From CBDANO01 sp965197665 (lineage in GTDB: Bacteria > Chloroflexota > Dehalococcoidia > Lucifugimonadales > UBA3495), in the NCBI GenBank assembly GCA_965197665.1, contig CBDANO010000005.1:1468680-1532679 (forward strand): 64,000 bases of DNA. Direction: 5' to 3'. Below are positions 44,401 through 53,092 of the stretch, piece after piece; position 1 is the stretch's first letter, and the number at the start of each line of letters is the position of its first letter. Under the pieces are notes generated by a model that did not search any database, was not told where the DNA came from, and saw only the letters and a program-made list of their open reading frames with translations. Position numbers and translations under genes: made by a program.

Positions 44401-45173
44401 TGTCCTACCTCGACAAGTTTCAATCCTCACCCGGCCTTCTGGCCGGATGCAACCATCACCAACCGGGTTCTGCCGTCCCTGTACAAGTTTCAATCCTCAC
44501 CCGGCCTTCTGGCCGGATGCAACCCTACATCCCACTGGTGAAGGTCTACACCCTGTCCGGGTTTCAATCCTCACCCGGCCTTCTGGCCGGATGCAACTGG
44601 GGCGCGGTGGCGGCGGCCTCGGCATCCTCGGTTTCAATCCTCACCCGGCCTTCTGGCCGGATGCAACACACTGACGACGTGCCGGTAACCCTCCCGTCGC
44701 AGTTTCAATCCTCACCCGGCCTTCTGGCCGGATGCAACTTTCATAAGGAGCGCATAGATGGACATTCGGTTGTGTTTCAATCCTCACCCGGCCTTCTGGC
44801 CGGATGCAACATGCCATCTTTCTCACCTATCACGCGGGTATGTCTGGTTTCAATCCTCACCCGGCCTTCTGGCCGGATGCAACAGCCATCTCCCAGTCGT
44901 GGGCGGTCATGTAGATCACGTTTCAATCCTCACCCGGCCTTCTGGCCGGATGCAACACCAGCCCGGCGATCATGTCGCCCAGGTTGTTCGCGTTTCAATC
45001 CTCACCCGGCCTTCTGGCCGGATGCAACAGGGATGTTTCATCCCCATTCGCGCAGTGTGTGACGTTTCAATCCTCACCCGGCCTTCTGGCCGGATGCAAC
45101 CGCGAGGTCTTTGCGTTGCCAACGATGCCCCTCGGGGTTTCAATCCTCACCCGGCCTTCTGGCCGGATGCAAC
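41440..45173 (-). CRISPR. Type I-C CRISPR array, 52 repeats and 51 spacers
   Basis: I count 52 copies of a 37-base repeat that on the plus strand begins GTTTCAATCCTCACCC, has a CCGGCC-TTCT-GGCCGG hairpin and ends ATGCAAC. Spacers are 33-39 bases. On the minus strand the repeat ends ATTGAAAC, the usual crRNA 5' handle, so transcription runs right to left, in the same direction as the cas genes, and the leader is at 45174-45325. Repeats are nearly all identical; the leader-distal one (41440) ends GCAAT and the one at 43260 ends GCAAG. Spacers at 42350-42384 and 42497-42531 are identical. Confidence 0.98.
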
Positions 45174-45325
45174 CCTGTATCTGAATTTCCTATCTGTTCT
45201 GCGCGAACCTCCTGATATGGGCCTTCCTACTTGTTCCTATTGCCCTGATCATTTCTTTCCTCCAGCTACGATTCAGCTACGAACGCGAACCTCCAGGCTG
45301 CAATAGCTCCAGCATTGGGTTCGCG
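45174..45325 (-). promoter_or_regulatory. CRISPR leader
   Basis: The 152-base gap between cas2 and the first (newest) repeat. It contains CGCGAACCTCC twice in direct orientation (45202-45212 and 45284-45294), the complement GGTTCGCG at 45318-45325, and CAGCTACGA twice, 11 bases apart (45263-45271, 45274-45282). These may be binding sites for the adaptation complex. No clean -35/-10 pair is visible. Confidence 0.7.
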
Positions 45326-45616
45326 TCAGACCAGCAGCGGTCCCGTGAAGTCGATCACGTCGCCTCTTCCGTACTCCTCCACCAGTTTGTCCCGGCTTCC
45401 GGGGAGCTTGTAGAACCGTATGCTGTCTTGATCCTCGTCCATGATCTCGAGCAGGCGCCTTTTCATGCTGTGGAAGGTCCTGTCGTTGACGGTGCATTCG
45501 AACACCGACTTCTGGACTCTCTGTCCGTAGCCCTCGCAGGTCTTGGCGACCCGCCTAAGCTTAGAGCGCCCCTCAGAGGTTTCGGTATTCACGTCATATG
45601 TGACCAGAATCCACAT
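45326..45616 (-). CDS. cas2: Cas2, CRISPR adaptation protein
   Basis: A 96-residue protein starting MWILVTYDVNTETSEGRSKLRRVAKTCEGYG, with the conserved Asp of the ferredoxin-like fold in YDV. It dimerises and forms the spacer-integration complex with Cas1. It is the last cas gene; five bases separate it from cas1 and it ends directly at the leader. Confidence 0.95.
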   Translation of the reverse strand: MWILVTYDVNTETSEGRSKLRRVAKTCEGYGQRVQKSVFECTVNDRTFHSMKRRLLEIMDEDQDSIRFYKLPGSRDKLVEEYGRGDVIDFTGPLLV

Positions 45617-45621
45617 ACCGG

Positions 45622-46656
45622 TTACCTCAACACGAAAGCGGGGTAGTGTTCCAGGTCTCCCCGAAGATGCCGGGCCAGGAGTCTGGCCTGCAGGTGCGGT
45701 ATCAACCCTATGGGTGTCTTGGACTGGGTCGCAGGGTGCGTTATCTCCTCGGCCTTCCTTTTCTGGTAGGCCGACAGAACGGTGTTCCTCCCCTCATCGG
45801 TCAGGGAAATTCCACCCCCCGTGGCCTTGGAGAAGTGCTTTGGAGTCAGTTGACGGCGGTTGATCAGGGTCAGCGCCAGCCGGTCTGCCAGCGGGGCTCG
45901 CAGTTCCTCCATTAGGTCCAGTGCCAGAGATGGGCGGCCGGGGCGTATGGCGTGGAGGAAACCTATCTGCGGATCCAGGCCAACCCCTTCGCAGGCGGCC
46001 TGGCATTCCACGCGGACCAGGGAATAGAGAAAGGACAGAAGGGCGTTCACGGGGTCTCGCGGCGGTCGCCGGTTTCTTCCGTCGAAGGCGAAGTCGTCGT
46101 CTTGGGTTCGTATCAGCCGGTTGAAGACCGAGAAATAGGCTAAAGCCGCATAACCCTCGCTTCCCCGGACCTGATCCATGTCGTCGGCCTTTGGAAGGGC
46201 TTCGATAGTACCAGCCATGGCCTGGGCGGCATCTCGCAGAGCCTCTTCCGCTCCCGGGTCTTTAGTCTGGCGTGCCTCCCGCATGAGCAGGAGCCTTGCG
46301 TTCTGGACCTTAGCTGCCACAATGTTCCGGGCGATGGAAGCTGATCGGTCCGGATCCTGGAAGGCCTGGTGCTGGGCCAAACGCAGCAGGACGTTTCCCG
46401 ATGTGGGGCCGACAACCTTTGCTCTGAAGCGTCCGCTCCGGCTGAGGAAGACCAGGTCACGCTGCTCCTCGGCGCACTGGGCCATGGCCGCGGGAGAGAC
46501 GTTCACCCTGCCGAAACAGACCACCGATCCCAGATGATGCACAGGCACGCGAAGCCGGGTCTCGTCATCCACCTCGACCCCCAGGGTCTGATTGTCCAGA
46601 TGCACGTAGGCGCCCTGGGTGGTCACGTACAGGGTATTGAGCAGTTCGCGGGCCAT
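45622..46656 (-). CDS. cas1: Cas1, CRISPR integrase
   Basis: A 344-residue spacer integrase of the I-C type. It begins ARELLNTLYVTTQGAYVHLDNQTLGVEV; the helical domain has the catalytic Glu region in NALLSFLYSLVRVECQAACEGVGLDPQIGFLH, where the His ligand also lies, and the Asp region in RPSLALDLMEELRAPLADR. ATG 46656 lies four bases from the cas4 stop; longer in-frame starts overlap cas4 and are unlikely. Confidence 0.97.
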   Translation of the reverse strand: MARELLNTLYVTTQGAYVHLDNQTLGVEVDDETRLRVPVHHLGSVVCFGRVNVSPAAMAQCAEEQRDLVFLSRSGRFRAKVVGPTSGNVLLRLAQHQAFQDPDRSASIARNIVAAKVQNARLLLMREARQTKDPGAEEALRDAAQAMAGTIEALPKADDMDQVRGSEGYAALAYFSVFNRLIRTQDDDFAFDGRNRRPPRDPVNALLSFLYSLVRVECQAACEGVGLDPQIGFLHAIRPGRPSLALDLMEELRAPLADRLALTLINRRQLTPKHFSKATGGGISLTDEGRNTVLSAYQKRKAEEITHPATQSKTPIGLIPHLQARLLARHLRGDLEHYPAFVLR

Positions 46657-46660
46657 GTCG

Positions 46661-47302
46661 TCATCCCTCCACTCGAGCCGGAGTAAACAGACGCTTCTGG
46701 TAGTCCCTGTTTCCGTTCCTGTCCGAGACCACGAAGGGGAGGCAGGATTCAATGAGCGAGCAGTTTCTGCAGCGTGCGTCGGCTGGTGCGGACGGCAGTG
46801 TGTCCGAAGCCAGGATCCTGCGGACCTCGGTGATGGCTTGTTCCACCGAGAACCTCAATTCAGGCGTGAAGGCCACCTCCCGCCGCCGGTGCGAGGAGAA
46901 GTGGTAAACGGCGCCCTCCGGCACATCAACGTCCAGCATCTCCTCCAGGCACATCGCCTGCCCGCAGAGCTGCAGGTCGGCGGGGTTGTTTTCCCGGGAC
47001 GGCCCGTGCTTGTACTCCACGGGGTAGGGCGTGTCGCCCCTGAATTCGATCAGGTCGGCCTTTCCCACCAATCCCAGAGATACCGACCAGAGGGATACGC
47101 TGTACTCTGACCGTACCCCTTCGCTCGTTGCCGTTCCCGGCTGGTCCACTCGTTCGTGTACCTCATTGCCCTGCAGGGTGAAGATGTTTTCGTCGTAGGT
47201 CTGCTCCCGGTGAATGAGTGCGCACTGCCGGGGGCAGTAGCCGTAATGCTCGAGGGCAGAAAGCAGCACGGCGTTGTCCAAGTCGGGGAGAGGCGTTTGC
47301 AT
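46661..47302 (-). CDS. cas4: Cas4, RecB-like nuclease
   Basis: A 213-residue iron-sulfur exonuclease that trims and orients prespacers. It has ALEHYGYCPRQCALIHREQ with the first Cys, GKADLIEF and PVEYKHG as nuclease motifs II-III, QLCGQAMCLEEML, and the C-terminal cluster CRNCSLIESC. Located between cas7 and cas1, as usual in type I-C. Confidence 0.95.
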   Translation of the reverse strand: MQTPLPDLDNAVLLSALEHYGYCPRQCALIHREQTYDENIFTLQGNEVHERVDQPGTATSEGVRSEYSVSLWSVSLGLVGKADLIEFRGDTPYPVEYKHGPSRENNPADLQLCGQAMCLEEMLDVDVPEGAVYHFSSHRRREVAFTPELRFSVEQAITEVRRILASDTLPSAPADARCRNCSLIESCLPFVVSDRNGNRDYQKRLFTPARVEG

Positions 47303-47355
47303 GGCAGGACCTCCTGAATTTCAGCAGTTGCTCAGCCCGATTGCCGGGCGACTGC

Positions 47356-48255
47356 TCAGCCCTCGAGTCTTGTCAGGGCGACAGACTGAGGGAGGCCGGT
47401 CTCGTCCACCGTTACGGCGTAGTCCCGGAACCTCCTGGGCGCATCCACTCCGTTGTTCCGCTGGACGCTGACGCGGTCGAGGAGACGGTGCGCCGGAGCG
47501 TTGCCCAAGGAGCTCTCGTGGCTGAACACGTAGAGACCTCGGCAGGCCATCAGTCCCCTGGAGGCTGAGCGGTCCAGGTCCCACATATTGATGAGGGCGC
47601 TCCAGAAGAGTTCCAGGTCCTCGGAGGTCGCTCCGGTCTGTCGGGCGAAGTGGGGATTGAAGAACCCGTAGCCCAGGTAAAGGGCGTAGGGCACGGTGGC
47701 CTTGCGGCCCAGGGTCCCGTGGGTGGGGGCTTCCAGGTCGTCATCCCCCCGCCCCTCGGACCTCTCCCCGCGCTCCAGGGCGACCCTGGCAATGCTGGAG
47801 TCCAGTGGGAGAATCGGGTCTATGGAGCGGGCGAAGGTCAACTGCAACGGTCCCCGCACCTGGCCGGCGTTGAATTCCCGCATGCTCATCACCGCGCCGA
47901 ACATGCGAATATCGAAGAACTCTTGGCACATCCACTGCCTGGCTTCTGTATGCGGGACTCCCTGGCGTCCTTCCGACCGTTCTCCGAAGACCCGGGCGCG
48001 CGTCTCCGTCAGGTAGGATTCCCTCTGGACGTATATCTTGTACCTGGCCTGGTCCTTGTTGGAGGCGTCCACCCAGTCCCGGACCTTGCGCTTCAGGGAA
48101 ACGTCGGTTACCAGGCCCTGGGTGGTCTCGGGGTCCATTCTAGGCAGATTGCCGGCGTCAGGGTCGCCGTTGGGGTTGCCGTCCTGGACGTCGAAGAGCA
48201 GCACGAAATCGTGCCGGCGGTCAACATCCGTATGGGCCTGCGCTGTCGTGATCAT
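47356..48255 (-). CDS. cas7c: Cas7c (Csd2), Cascade backbone
   Basis: A 299-residue backbone subunit that coats the crRNA spacer. It starts with DRRHDFVLLFDVQDGNPNGDPDAGNLPR, a Csd2 signature, and has RMFGAVMSMREFNAGQVRGPLQLTFARS further on. The ATG at 48255 is chosen because AGGAG is 8 bases upstream; GTG 48264 overlaps that ribosome site. Gap to cas8c is 57 bases. Confidence 0.95.
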   Translation of the reverse strand: MITTAQAHTDVDRRHDFVLLFDVQDGNPNGDPDAGNLPRMDPETTQGLVTDVSLKRKVRDWVDASNKDQARYKIYVQRESYLTETRARVFGERSEGRQGVPHTEARQWMCQEFFDIRMFGAVMSMREFNAGQVRGPLQLTFARSIDPILPLDSSIARVALERGERSEGRGDDDLEAPTHGTLGRKATVPYALYLGYGFFNPHFARQTGATSEDLELFWSALINMWDLDRSASRGLMACRGLYVFSHESSLGNAPAHRLLDRVSVQRNNGVDAPRRFRDYAVTVDETGLPQSVALTRLEG

Positions 48256-48312
48256 TGGTGACACTCCTCTTGTTTCTGCCCAAGTCCGTGGGATTGGACT
48301 GTATTCCAGTTG

Positions 48313-50025
48313 CTAGTCGTTTTCGTTTTCGGAGCCGTCGTCGCCTCCCTGCTCCTGGGCGTTGCGTATCCGGTCGGAGGCTTCCCTCATTCGTGCCTGG
48401 TCGCTGGCCCGTTGGTGGTAGTAGCCCAGCGCGAACATGCCCTGCTGCTCTAGGTTGAGTGTCTTGGGGAAGGCTTTTATCCCGGACATCACCTCTTCCA
48501 GCTGCGTTTGAATGGCGTTGTGGGCACCCCGGTTATCCCTTTCCAGAGTGGAGAGGTGGGCCCGGGATCCTCGTATCAGCCGGCTGAAAACTGACTGGGG
48601 GGCGGTGGATGCGGTGCCGTAGAACCGGTCCACGATGGTGGTGTTGAGGTTCCTAATGGCCGCCCGTTGGGCCCGTTCCAGGACGGCCAGGAGGCGTCCG
48701 CAGAGGTAGGCTTGGTCGGCGTTGCCGGAGTCCAGTTGCACCATGTAATCCTCCTGATGGTCATTGCACTGGCTGAGCAGCGCCAGCTTGATCAGGGCGG
48801 CGCGGGGACGGCTCACTCCCTGCTCGGCGCGATTGCGCCGGACCGCTTGGGATAGAATGTCCCAGGACACCGGCCCCCCGGCGAATGCGGCGCGGACCAG
48901 TGTTCTTGGCGTGGTCACCGGCAGGTCGCGGGCCTCTCGTACGGTGGCGAGAGCGAGGGCCCTCAGCCCGTAATACCGGGGAGATTCCTCCGACCAGGAC
49001 GAGATGCGCTGCCTCCCAAACCAGATCGCCAGATGCAGTCTGGCTCGCCCCACGGTGGTATCAATCCAGTCCCGGACCACCGCCCTTCCCCCGCTGGCGG
49101 AAAGCGAGAGGGCATAAAACGGCCCGTCGTCAACGTCCGTGGGCCGGCCCTTCCGCGCCGACTCCAGCAGGTCCTGAACCTGCGTGGGGTCCGGGTTTTC
49201 CAGGGCCGAGAAGAAATTGAACTCGTACTCCTCCCGAGTCCAGAAGACGAACACGCCTTTGCCCGAGGTGAACCTGTTTTGTTCGCTATCCAGCAGGGCA
49301 TTCAGGCCGCGGGTGAATCCCTCGCCGCAGCCGGAGCAGGTGGGAGCGACCAGGGAAGCGCTGAGACCGTAGGACTCGAAGGCCGTGGAATTGGCCGAGA
49401 TCAGGCTGGTGCCCGCGCTCTGCCCTCCGGGAATCCCCTTCACCTTGGCCTGGAGCCGGTCCAGCACCGGACGGCGGTTCCCGCACACCAGGCACTGCAT
49501 AGCCTGGGCGTTCTGGGCGTCGGCGTTGGCCGACGCCCAGAACGCTTGGACTGCGGAGTTGTCGATCACGGTTCTGTCCTCGACCCGGAAGGTTATGATC
49601 CCGGAGGGGTCGAAGGAGTCATCCGGTTGAATCTGCCCCAACGGGTCGTTGTGCAGGAAGTTCAGCACGGCCCGGACGTCAGGATCCTCCGTTTCGGCGG
49701 CGCAGCGCTCTACCAGGGCCAGGTATGCCCGATGGCAGTCCGCCGCCCGCTTGGTCCGTTTCTCGTCCGCGGCGTAACCCAGGGTGTAATCGGCTTTGTC
49801 AGCCAGCAAAAGCGGGCGAATGCCAGACGCTCTCTGCACCTGGGGCAGGTGGCGGCGCTGCCCCCGGCGGGTTCGCGGGCTCGACGGGTCCGCGCTATCG
49901 CTGAAAGGTGGGATATACCGCCCGTCCCGATCCAGGTTGATCCAGTACCGGACCGGTCCTTCGCTGTACAGGCTGGGCCGAAATTCCTGCCGTTCGGAGT
50001 ACTCGGCGAGTTTCTTCAGCAGCAC
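48313..50025 (-). CDS. cas8c: Cas8c (Csd1), Cascade large subunit
   Basis: A 570-residue large subunit that recognises the PAM and, in type I-C, also encodes an internal small subunit (Cas11c) near its C-terminus. It begins LLKKLAEYSERQEFRPSLY and contains CLVCGNRRPVLDRLQAKVKGIPGGQSAG and CSGCGEGFTRGLNALL, typical of Csd1. GTG start one base after the cas5 stop. The C-terminal helical part (about 450-570) is where Cas11c would start; I did not resolve its start codon. Confidence 0.95.
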   Translation of the reverse strand: MLLKKLAEYSERQEFRPSLYSEGPVRYWINLDRDGRYIPPFSDSADPSSPRTRRGQRRHLPQVQRASGIRPLLLADKADYTLGYAADEKRTKRAADCHRAYLALVERCAAETEDPDVRAVLNFLHNDPLGQIQPDDSFDPSGIITFRVEDRTVIDNSAVQAFWASANADAQNAQAMQCLVCGNRRPVLDRLQAKVKGIPGGQSAGTSLISANSTAFESYGLSASLVAPTCSGCGEGFTRGLNALLDSEQNRFTSGKGVFVFWTREEYEFNFFSALENPDPTQVQDLLESARKGRPTDVDDGPFYALSLSASGGRAVVRDWIDTTVGRARLHLAIWFGRQRISSWSEESPRYYGLRALALATVREARDLPVTTPRTLVRAAFAGGPVSWDILSQAVRRNRAEQGVSRPRAALIKLALLSQCNDHQEDYMVQLDSGNADQAYLCGRLLAVLERAQRAAIRNLNTTIVDRFYGTASTAPQSVFSRLIRGSRAHLSTLERDNRGAHNAIQTQLEEVMSGIKAFPKTLNLEQQGMFALGYYHQRASDQARMREASDRIRNAQEQGGDDGSENEND

Positions 50026-50026
50026 T

Positions 50027-50683
50027 TCACGCCTCCCCTGACGATGCCTTGGGGACTCTCAGAACACCACCCTTCAGTTCGGCATGGAAGAACTGGGGGA
50101 CGGCGCTCCCCGAACCGCCCGGAAGGTAATCCATGCGCAGCAGCATATTCCCCAGGTCCTCGTTGATCTCCAGCGGGGCTTCGTCGCCCTCTGGGACGGA
50201 GAACCAGGCGGAGAACTCCCGGCAGCCCAGGTAGGGCGTGGCGAAACACCGGCCGTCTTTCACTCTGCGCCGGAACTGGTCCCGGTACTTAGCCGGGTCT
50301 TCTTGAACTCCCTCTCTGACCATGGGGCGGGCCCTGATGATGTAGGCCACGTCCCGCAGCGCCAGGGTGTGCCTCTGGGCCCGGTGCGCTGTTGCGCCGA
50401 ATCCGCCTCCCTCCCTTTGCCAGCCCCGGGCGACCTGGGCGGTCTGGCGTGAGTTGATCTCGTTGCGAAGAATCGAGAAGTGCCGGATGGGCCTCAGCAC
50501 CCAGACCTCCTCGACCTCCCAGTGAAATTCCGGCTTCCAGAATATGGACTCCAGCAAGCCCCGGGCTGCGGACGGGGTCATAGCCGGATAGGTGACCCGC
50601 TCCACCTTCATCTCGGGCCGGGTGAAACAGGCGAACTCGCCCCAGACCTTGACTTCCAATGGACTGCCTTGATCCGATTGCAT
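50027..50683 (-). CDS. cas5c: Cas5c (Cas5d), crRNA-processing Cascade subunit
   Basis: A 218-residue RAMP protein which in type I-C replaces Cas6 and cuts the repeat. Signature FACFTRPEMKVERVTYPAMTPSAARGLLESIFWKPEFHW. YLGCREFSAWF lies in the second half. Start ATG 50683 with AGAGGA upstream. The first gene after a 243-base gap to cas3 that contains its own promoter and a lone repeat fragment. Confidence 0.95.
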   Translation of the reverse strand: MQSDQGSPLEVKVWGEFACFTRPEMKVERVTYPAMTPSAARGLLESIFWKPEFHWEVEEVWVLRPIRHFSILRNEINSRQTAQVARGWQREGGGFGATAHRAQRHTLALRDVAYIIRARPMVREGVQEDPAKYRDQFRRRVKDGRCFATPYLGCREFSAWFSVPEGDEAPLEINEDLGNMLLRMDYLPGGSGSAVPQFFHAELKGGVLRVPKASSGEA

Positions 50684-50743
50684 GATCCAATCCTCTCGCA
50701 GCGCCTTGTCCCGATGCGCCGCGGCGGCCTTTTACTGACAGAA

Positions 50744-50815
50744 GGCCATTGACGCGAATGGCCCGTGGTTGTTGTAGTTGGGTGGGGAACTTTTAGAACA
50801 CCGTTTCAATCCTCA
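50744..50815 (-). ncRNA. Candidate crRNA-like RNA in the cas operon leader
   Basis: On the minus strand a 13-base match to the 3' part of the CRISPR repeat (TGAGGATTGAAAC, 50815-50803) is followed by 39 bases of non-repeat sequence and a perfect 7-bp hairpin GGCCATT/AATGGCC (50763-50744). This handle, spacer and hairpin order copies a crRNA. It lies in the 5' untranslated region of cas5. The repeat hairpin is missing upstream of the handle. Resembles CreR/CreA-type regulators, but function is inferred only. Confidence 0.45.
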
Positions 50816-50879
50816 TCGTATCGACGGCGCGTACTTGGTCACGTGAACATTTAGTCACCGAATGATAGATGCTAGCCCA

Positions 50880-50909
50880 AGCCTAGCCATCCCCGCCTGG
50901 CATTGTCAA
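50880..50909 (-). promoter_or_regulatory. Putative promoter of the cas5-cas2 operon
   Basis: On the minus strand TTGACA (50909-50904), an 18-base spacer and TAGGCT (50885-50880), beginning 18 bases after the cas3 stop. It would give a 190-base leader before cas5. Confidence 0.55.
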
Positions 50910-50926
50910 GGGCCTGTTGTCACCCG

Positions 50927-53092
50927 CTAGACGATCAGCCGGTCAGGGTCCAGGGTCGTGATTCCCCCGATTCCGGTTACCGGGCTGTAATCCCCCACCC
51001 ACTCGTAAACCCCGGGCATCACCTCGGCCACCAGGCCGGCGCGGTCCAATGACCCTGTTTGAGTATCGTATACCTGGACCGTCCACGGCTGGAGCCTGCG
51101 GAGCAGGAGTCTTGATTCCGGGGACCCCCTGCGCAGCTGCTCCAGTGCGGTCTGCACCCTCTGTCTCTCTTCGGTAGTGCCGTATTCGGGCACAATCACT
51201 GAGATTGTTCCCTCGTCGATCATTCTGAACCGCTTGGCCACCTCCGGGTAGTCCAGGACCTTGCGCAATCGCTGTATCTGTTGGGTGTCGGTGTCTTTCA
51301 CGTCAAAAAGCCGCCTGAAGAATTCCGAGACCGTCTCCGGGTTGTACGGGTCCAGCCTTCCGGCGCTCAACATGCTAAGCGTCTCGTCTGTGGCGAACCG
51401 GTAATCGCCCGGCGGTCTGGAGCCGCTTTCCGGCTGGAACACCACGACCCGGCCCAGGTCCAGGCGGCCGGACCGGTTGCATCGTCCGGCCGCCTGGATG
51501 ATGCTGTCGAATGGGCCGACGGCACGCATCACCATCGGGAAGTCCAGGTCCACCCCGGCCTCCACCACCTGCGTGGAGACCACCCTGCAGACCTGCCCCT
51601 GGTCCAGGCGGCCCCGAATATCCTGAATGACCCGCTGGCGGTGCCGCCCACACAGAAGGGTGGAAAGATGCAGGGCCGACTCATCTTCAAGAGCCTCCAG
51701 CAGCGCCAGCGCGTCCTTCTTGGTGTTCACCACCGCCAGCGCCTGCGGGGACTCCCGCATCAGGTCTGCCGCCGCCTGCCAGGAGAGCGGCGGTTCCGTC
51801 TTCCATTCGTAGTTGACTCGCTTGAGGGCCTGGAAGTGGCGGGGATAGTCCGGGGCGATTTCCGTTGCCGGAACGTTGGCGAAGGGCTTGATTGTCTCGA
51901 ATGCCGGCTGGGTCGCGGTGGACAGCACGACGCTCGCCCCGTAGTTCTCGGTCAATTCCCTCAGCATATCCAGAATCGGCTCCAGGAGTTTCGAGGGCAG
52001 GGTCTGGGCCTCGTCCAGAATGATGACGCTCTGGGCCAAGCGGTGCAGTTTGCGAGTGGAGCTGGTCCTGTTGGAGAACAGGCTGTGGAAGAGTTGCACC
52101 GTGGTCGTGACAACCACCGGGGCGTCCCAGTTGTCGGCGGCCAGCCTCGACCAAACCTGGCCGCGCTCATATTCTTCATCCTCGCTCATATCGGCCATGG
52201 AGTGGTGCTCCAGCACCACGGACGGCTCCGGATTCCCGTCCTGCTCCAGAAATTCCCGGTAGACCTCCGCCGTTTGCTGCGTGATTGACATGAACGGGGT
52301 TGCCGTTACTATTCGCCTCAGTCCGTGCGCCGAGGCGTGGCGCAATGCGAATCCCAGGGCCGACAGGGTTTTCCCGCCGCCGGTGGGGACGGTCAGCCGG
52401 AACACCCCAGGGGGCCTTTCAGCCGCGGCCAGGCAGGCGTCGTATACCTCGGACCGGACGGCGTTGACTGGACCGGAGGCGCCAGTGACACTCTCGCAGT
52501 GGCGGGTCAGGAACCGGTCCCAGAGCTGGGGCATATCGGGGACGGAGCTGCGAAGCGCAGCTCGCCCCGGACAGAAATGCAGCTCTGTGTCCAGGAAGTC
52601 GGCGTCCACCAGCGCGGAAAAAACCATGCGAAGCCACAGTTCGGCCTTGACCGGATCGTGCTTCACGAAGTCCGGAAAATCCACAGGGTGACGGGGTTCC
52701 AGTTCAGGAATCAGCCGGCGGGCCGATTCCAGCGCCTGGGTTGCGGCTCCGGTTCCTCCCTTCTCGGCTGCCCATCCTTTCAAGTTCTGCATCGCCCCGA
52801 GCCCGCCGTGGTGCCCCTGAACCAGCAGTCCGCCCGGACCCAGGTGTTGACAGGCCAGCCGGGTCCCGGCACCCTTGTGGTCGGGACCTCGTGGTCTCCC
52901 GCCGAAGAGGTACCTTTGAAATTCAGGATCGAATTTGCCCAGGTCGTGCCAGAGGCCGGCGTAGTAGGCGGTTTCGCCCCCGCCGAAGGGACTGCTGAAT
53001 TCCCGGGCCAGTTCGGCCACCGCCCGGAGGTGTTCCACCAACCCGTGCCGCTGACCTTCGTCGTTGGCTGAGTGCGCATGGTAGTCAGGCAT
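50927..53092 (-). CDS. cas3: Cas3, HD nuclease-helicase
   Basis: A 721-residue effector that degrades DNA marked by Cascade. The N-terminal HD domain has YYAGLWHDLGKFDPEF (HD pair) and later GHHGG; the helicase has Walker A TVPTGGGKTLS, VIILDEAQTLP (DEAQ in place of DEAH), VVLSTATQP, and motif VI IQAAGRCNRSGR. The ATG at 53092 has GGGAG six bases upstream; the 30 codons before it are unlike Cas3. First gene of the locus. Confidence 0.97.
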   Translation of the reverse strand: MPDYHAHSANDEGQRHGLVEHLRAVAELAREFSSPFGGGETAYYAGLWHDLGKFDPEFQRYLFGGRPRGPDHKGAGTRLACQHLGPGGLLVQGHHGGLGAMQNLKGWAAEKGGTGAATQALESARRLIPELEPRHPVDFPDFVKHDPVKAELWLRMVFSALVDADFLDTELHFCPGRAALRSSVPDMPQLWDRFLTRHCESVTGASGPVNAVRSEVYDACLAAAERPPGVFRLTVPTGGGKTLSALGFALRHASAHGLRRIVTATPFMSITQQTAEVYREFLEQDGNPEPSVVLEHHSMADMSEDEEYERGQVWSRLAADNWDAPVVVTTTVQLFHSLFSNRTSSTRKLHRLAQSVIILDEAQTLPSKLLEPILDMLRELTENYGASVVLSTATQPAFETIKPFANVPATEIAPDYPRHFQALKRVNYEWKTEPPLSWQAAADLMRESPQALAVVNTKKDALALLEALEDESALHLSTLLCGRHRQRVIQDIRGRLDQGQVCRVVSTQVVEAGVDLDFPMVMRAVGPFDSIIQAAGRCNRSGRLDLGRVVVFQPESGSRPPGDYRFATDETLSMLSAGRLDPYNPETVSEFFRRLFDVKDTDTQQIQRLRKVLDYPEVAKRFRMIDEGTISVIVPEYGTTEERQRVQTALEQLRRGSPESRLLLRRLQPWTVQVYDTQTGSLDRAGLVAEVMPGVYEWVGDYSPVTGIGGITTLDPDRLIV

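Noticed and set aside
41480..45306. Open frames of up to about 320 codons in both directions through the CRISPR array
   Set aside because: They are translations of the 37-base repeat (repeated FQSSPGLLAGCN or SILTRPSGRMQ), not genes.
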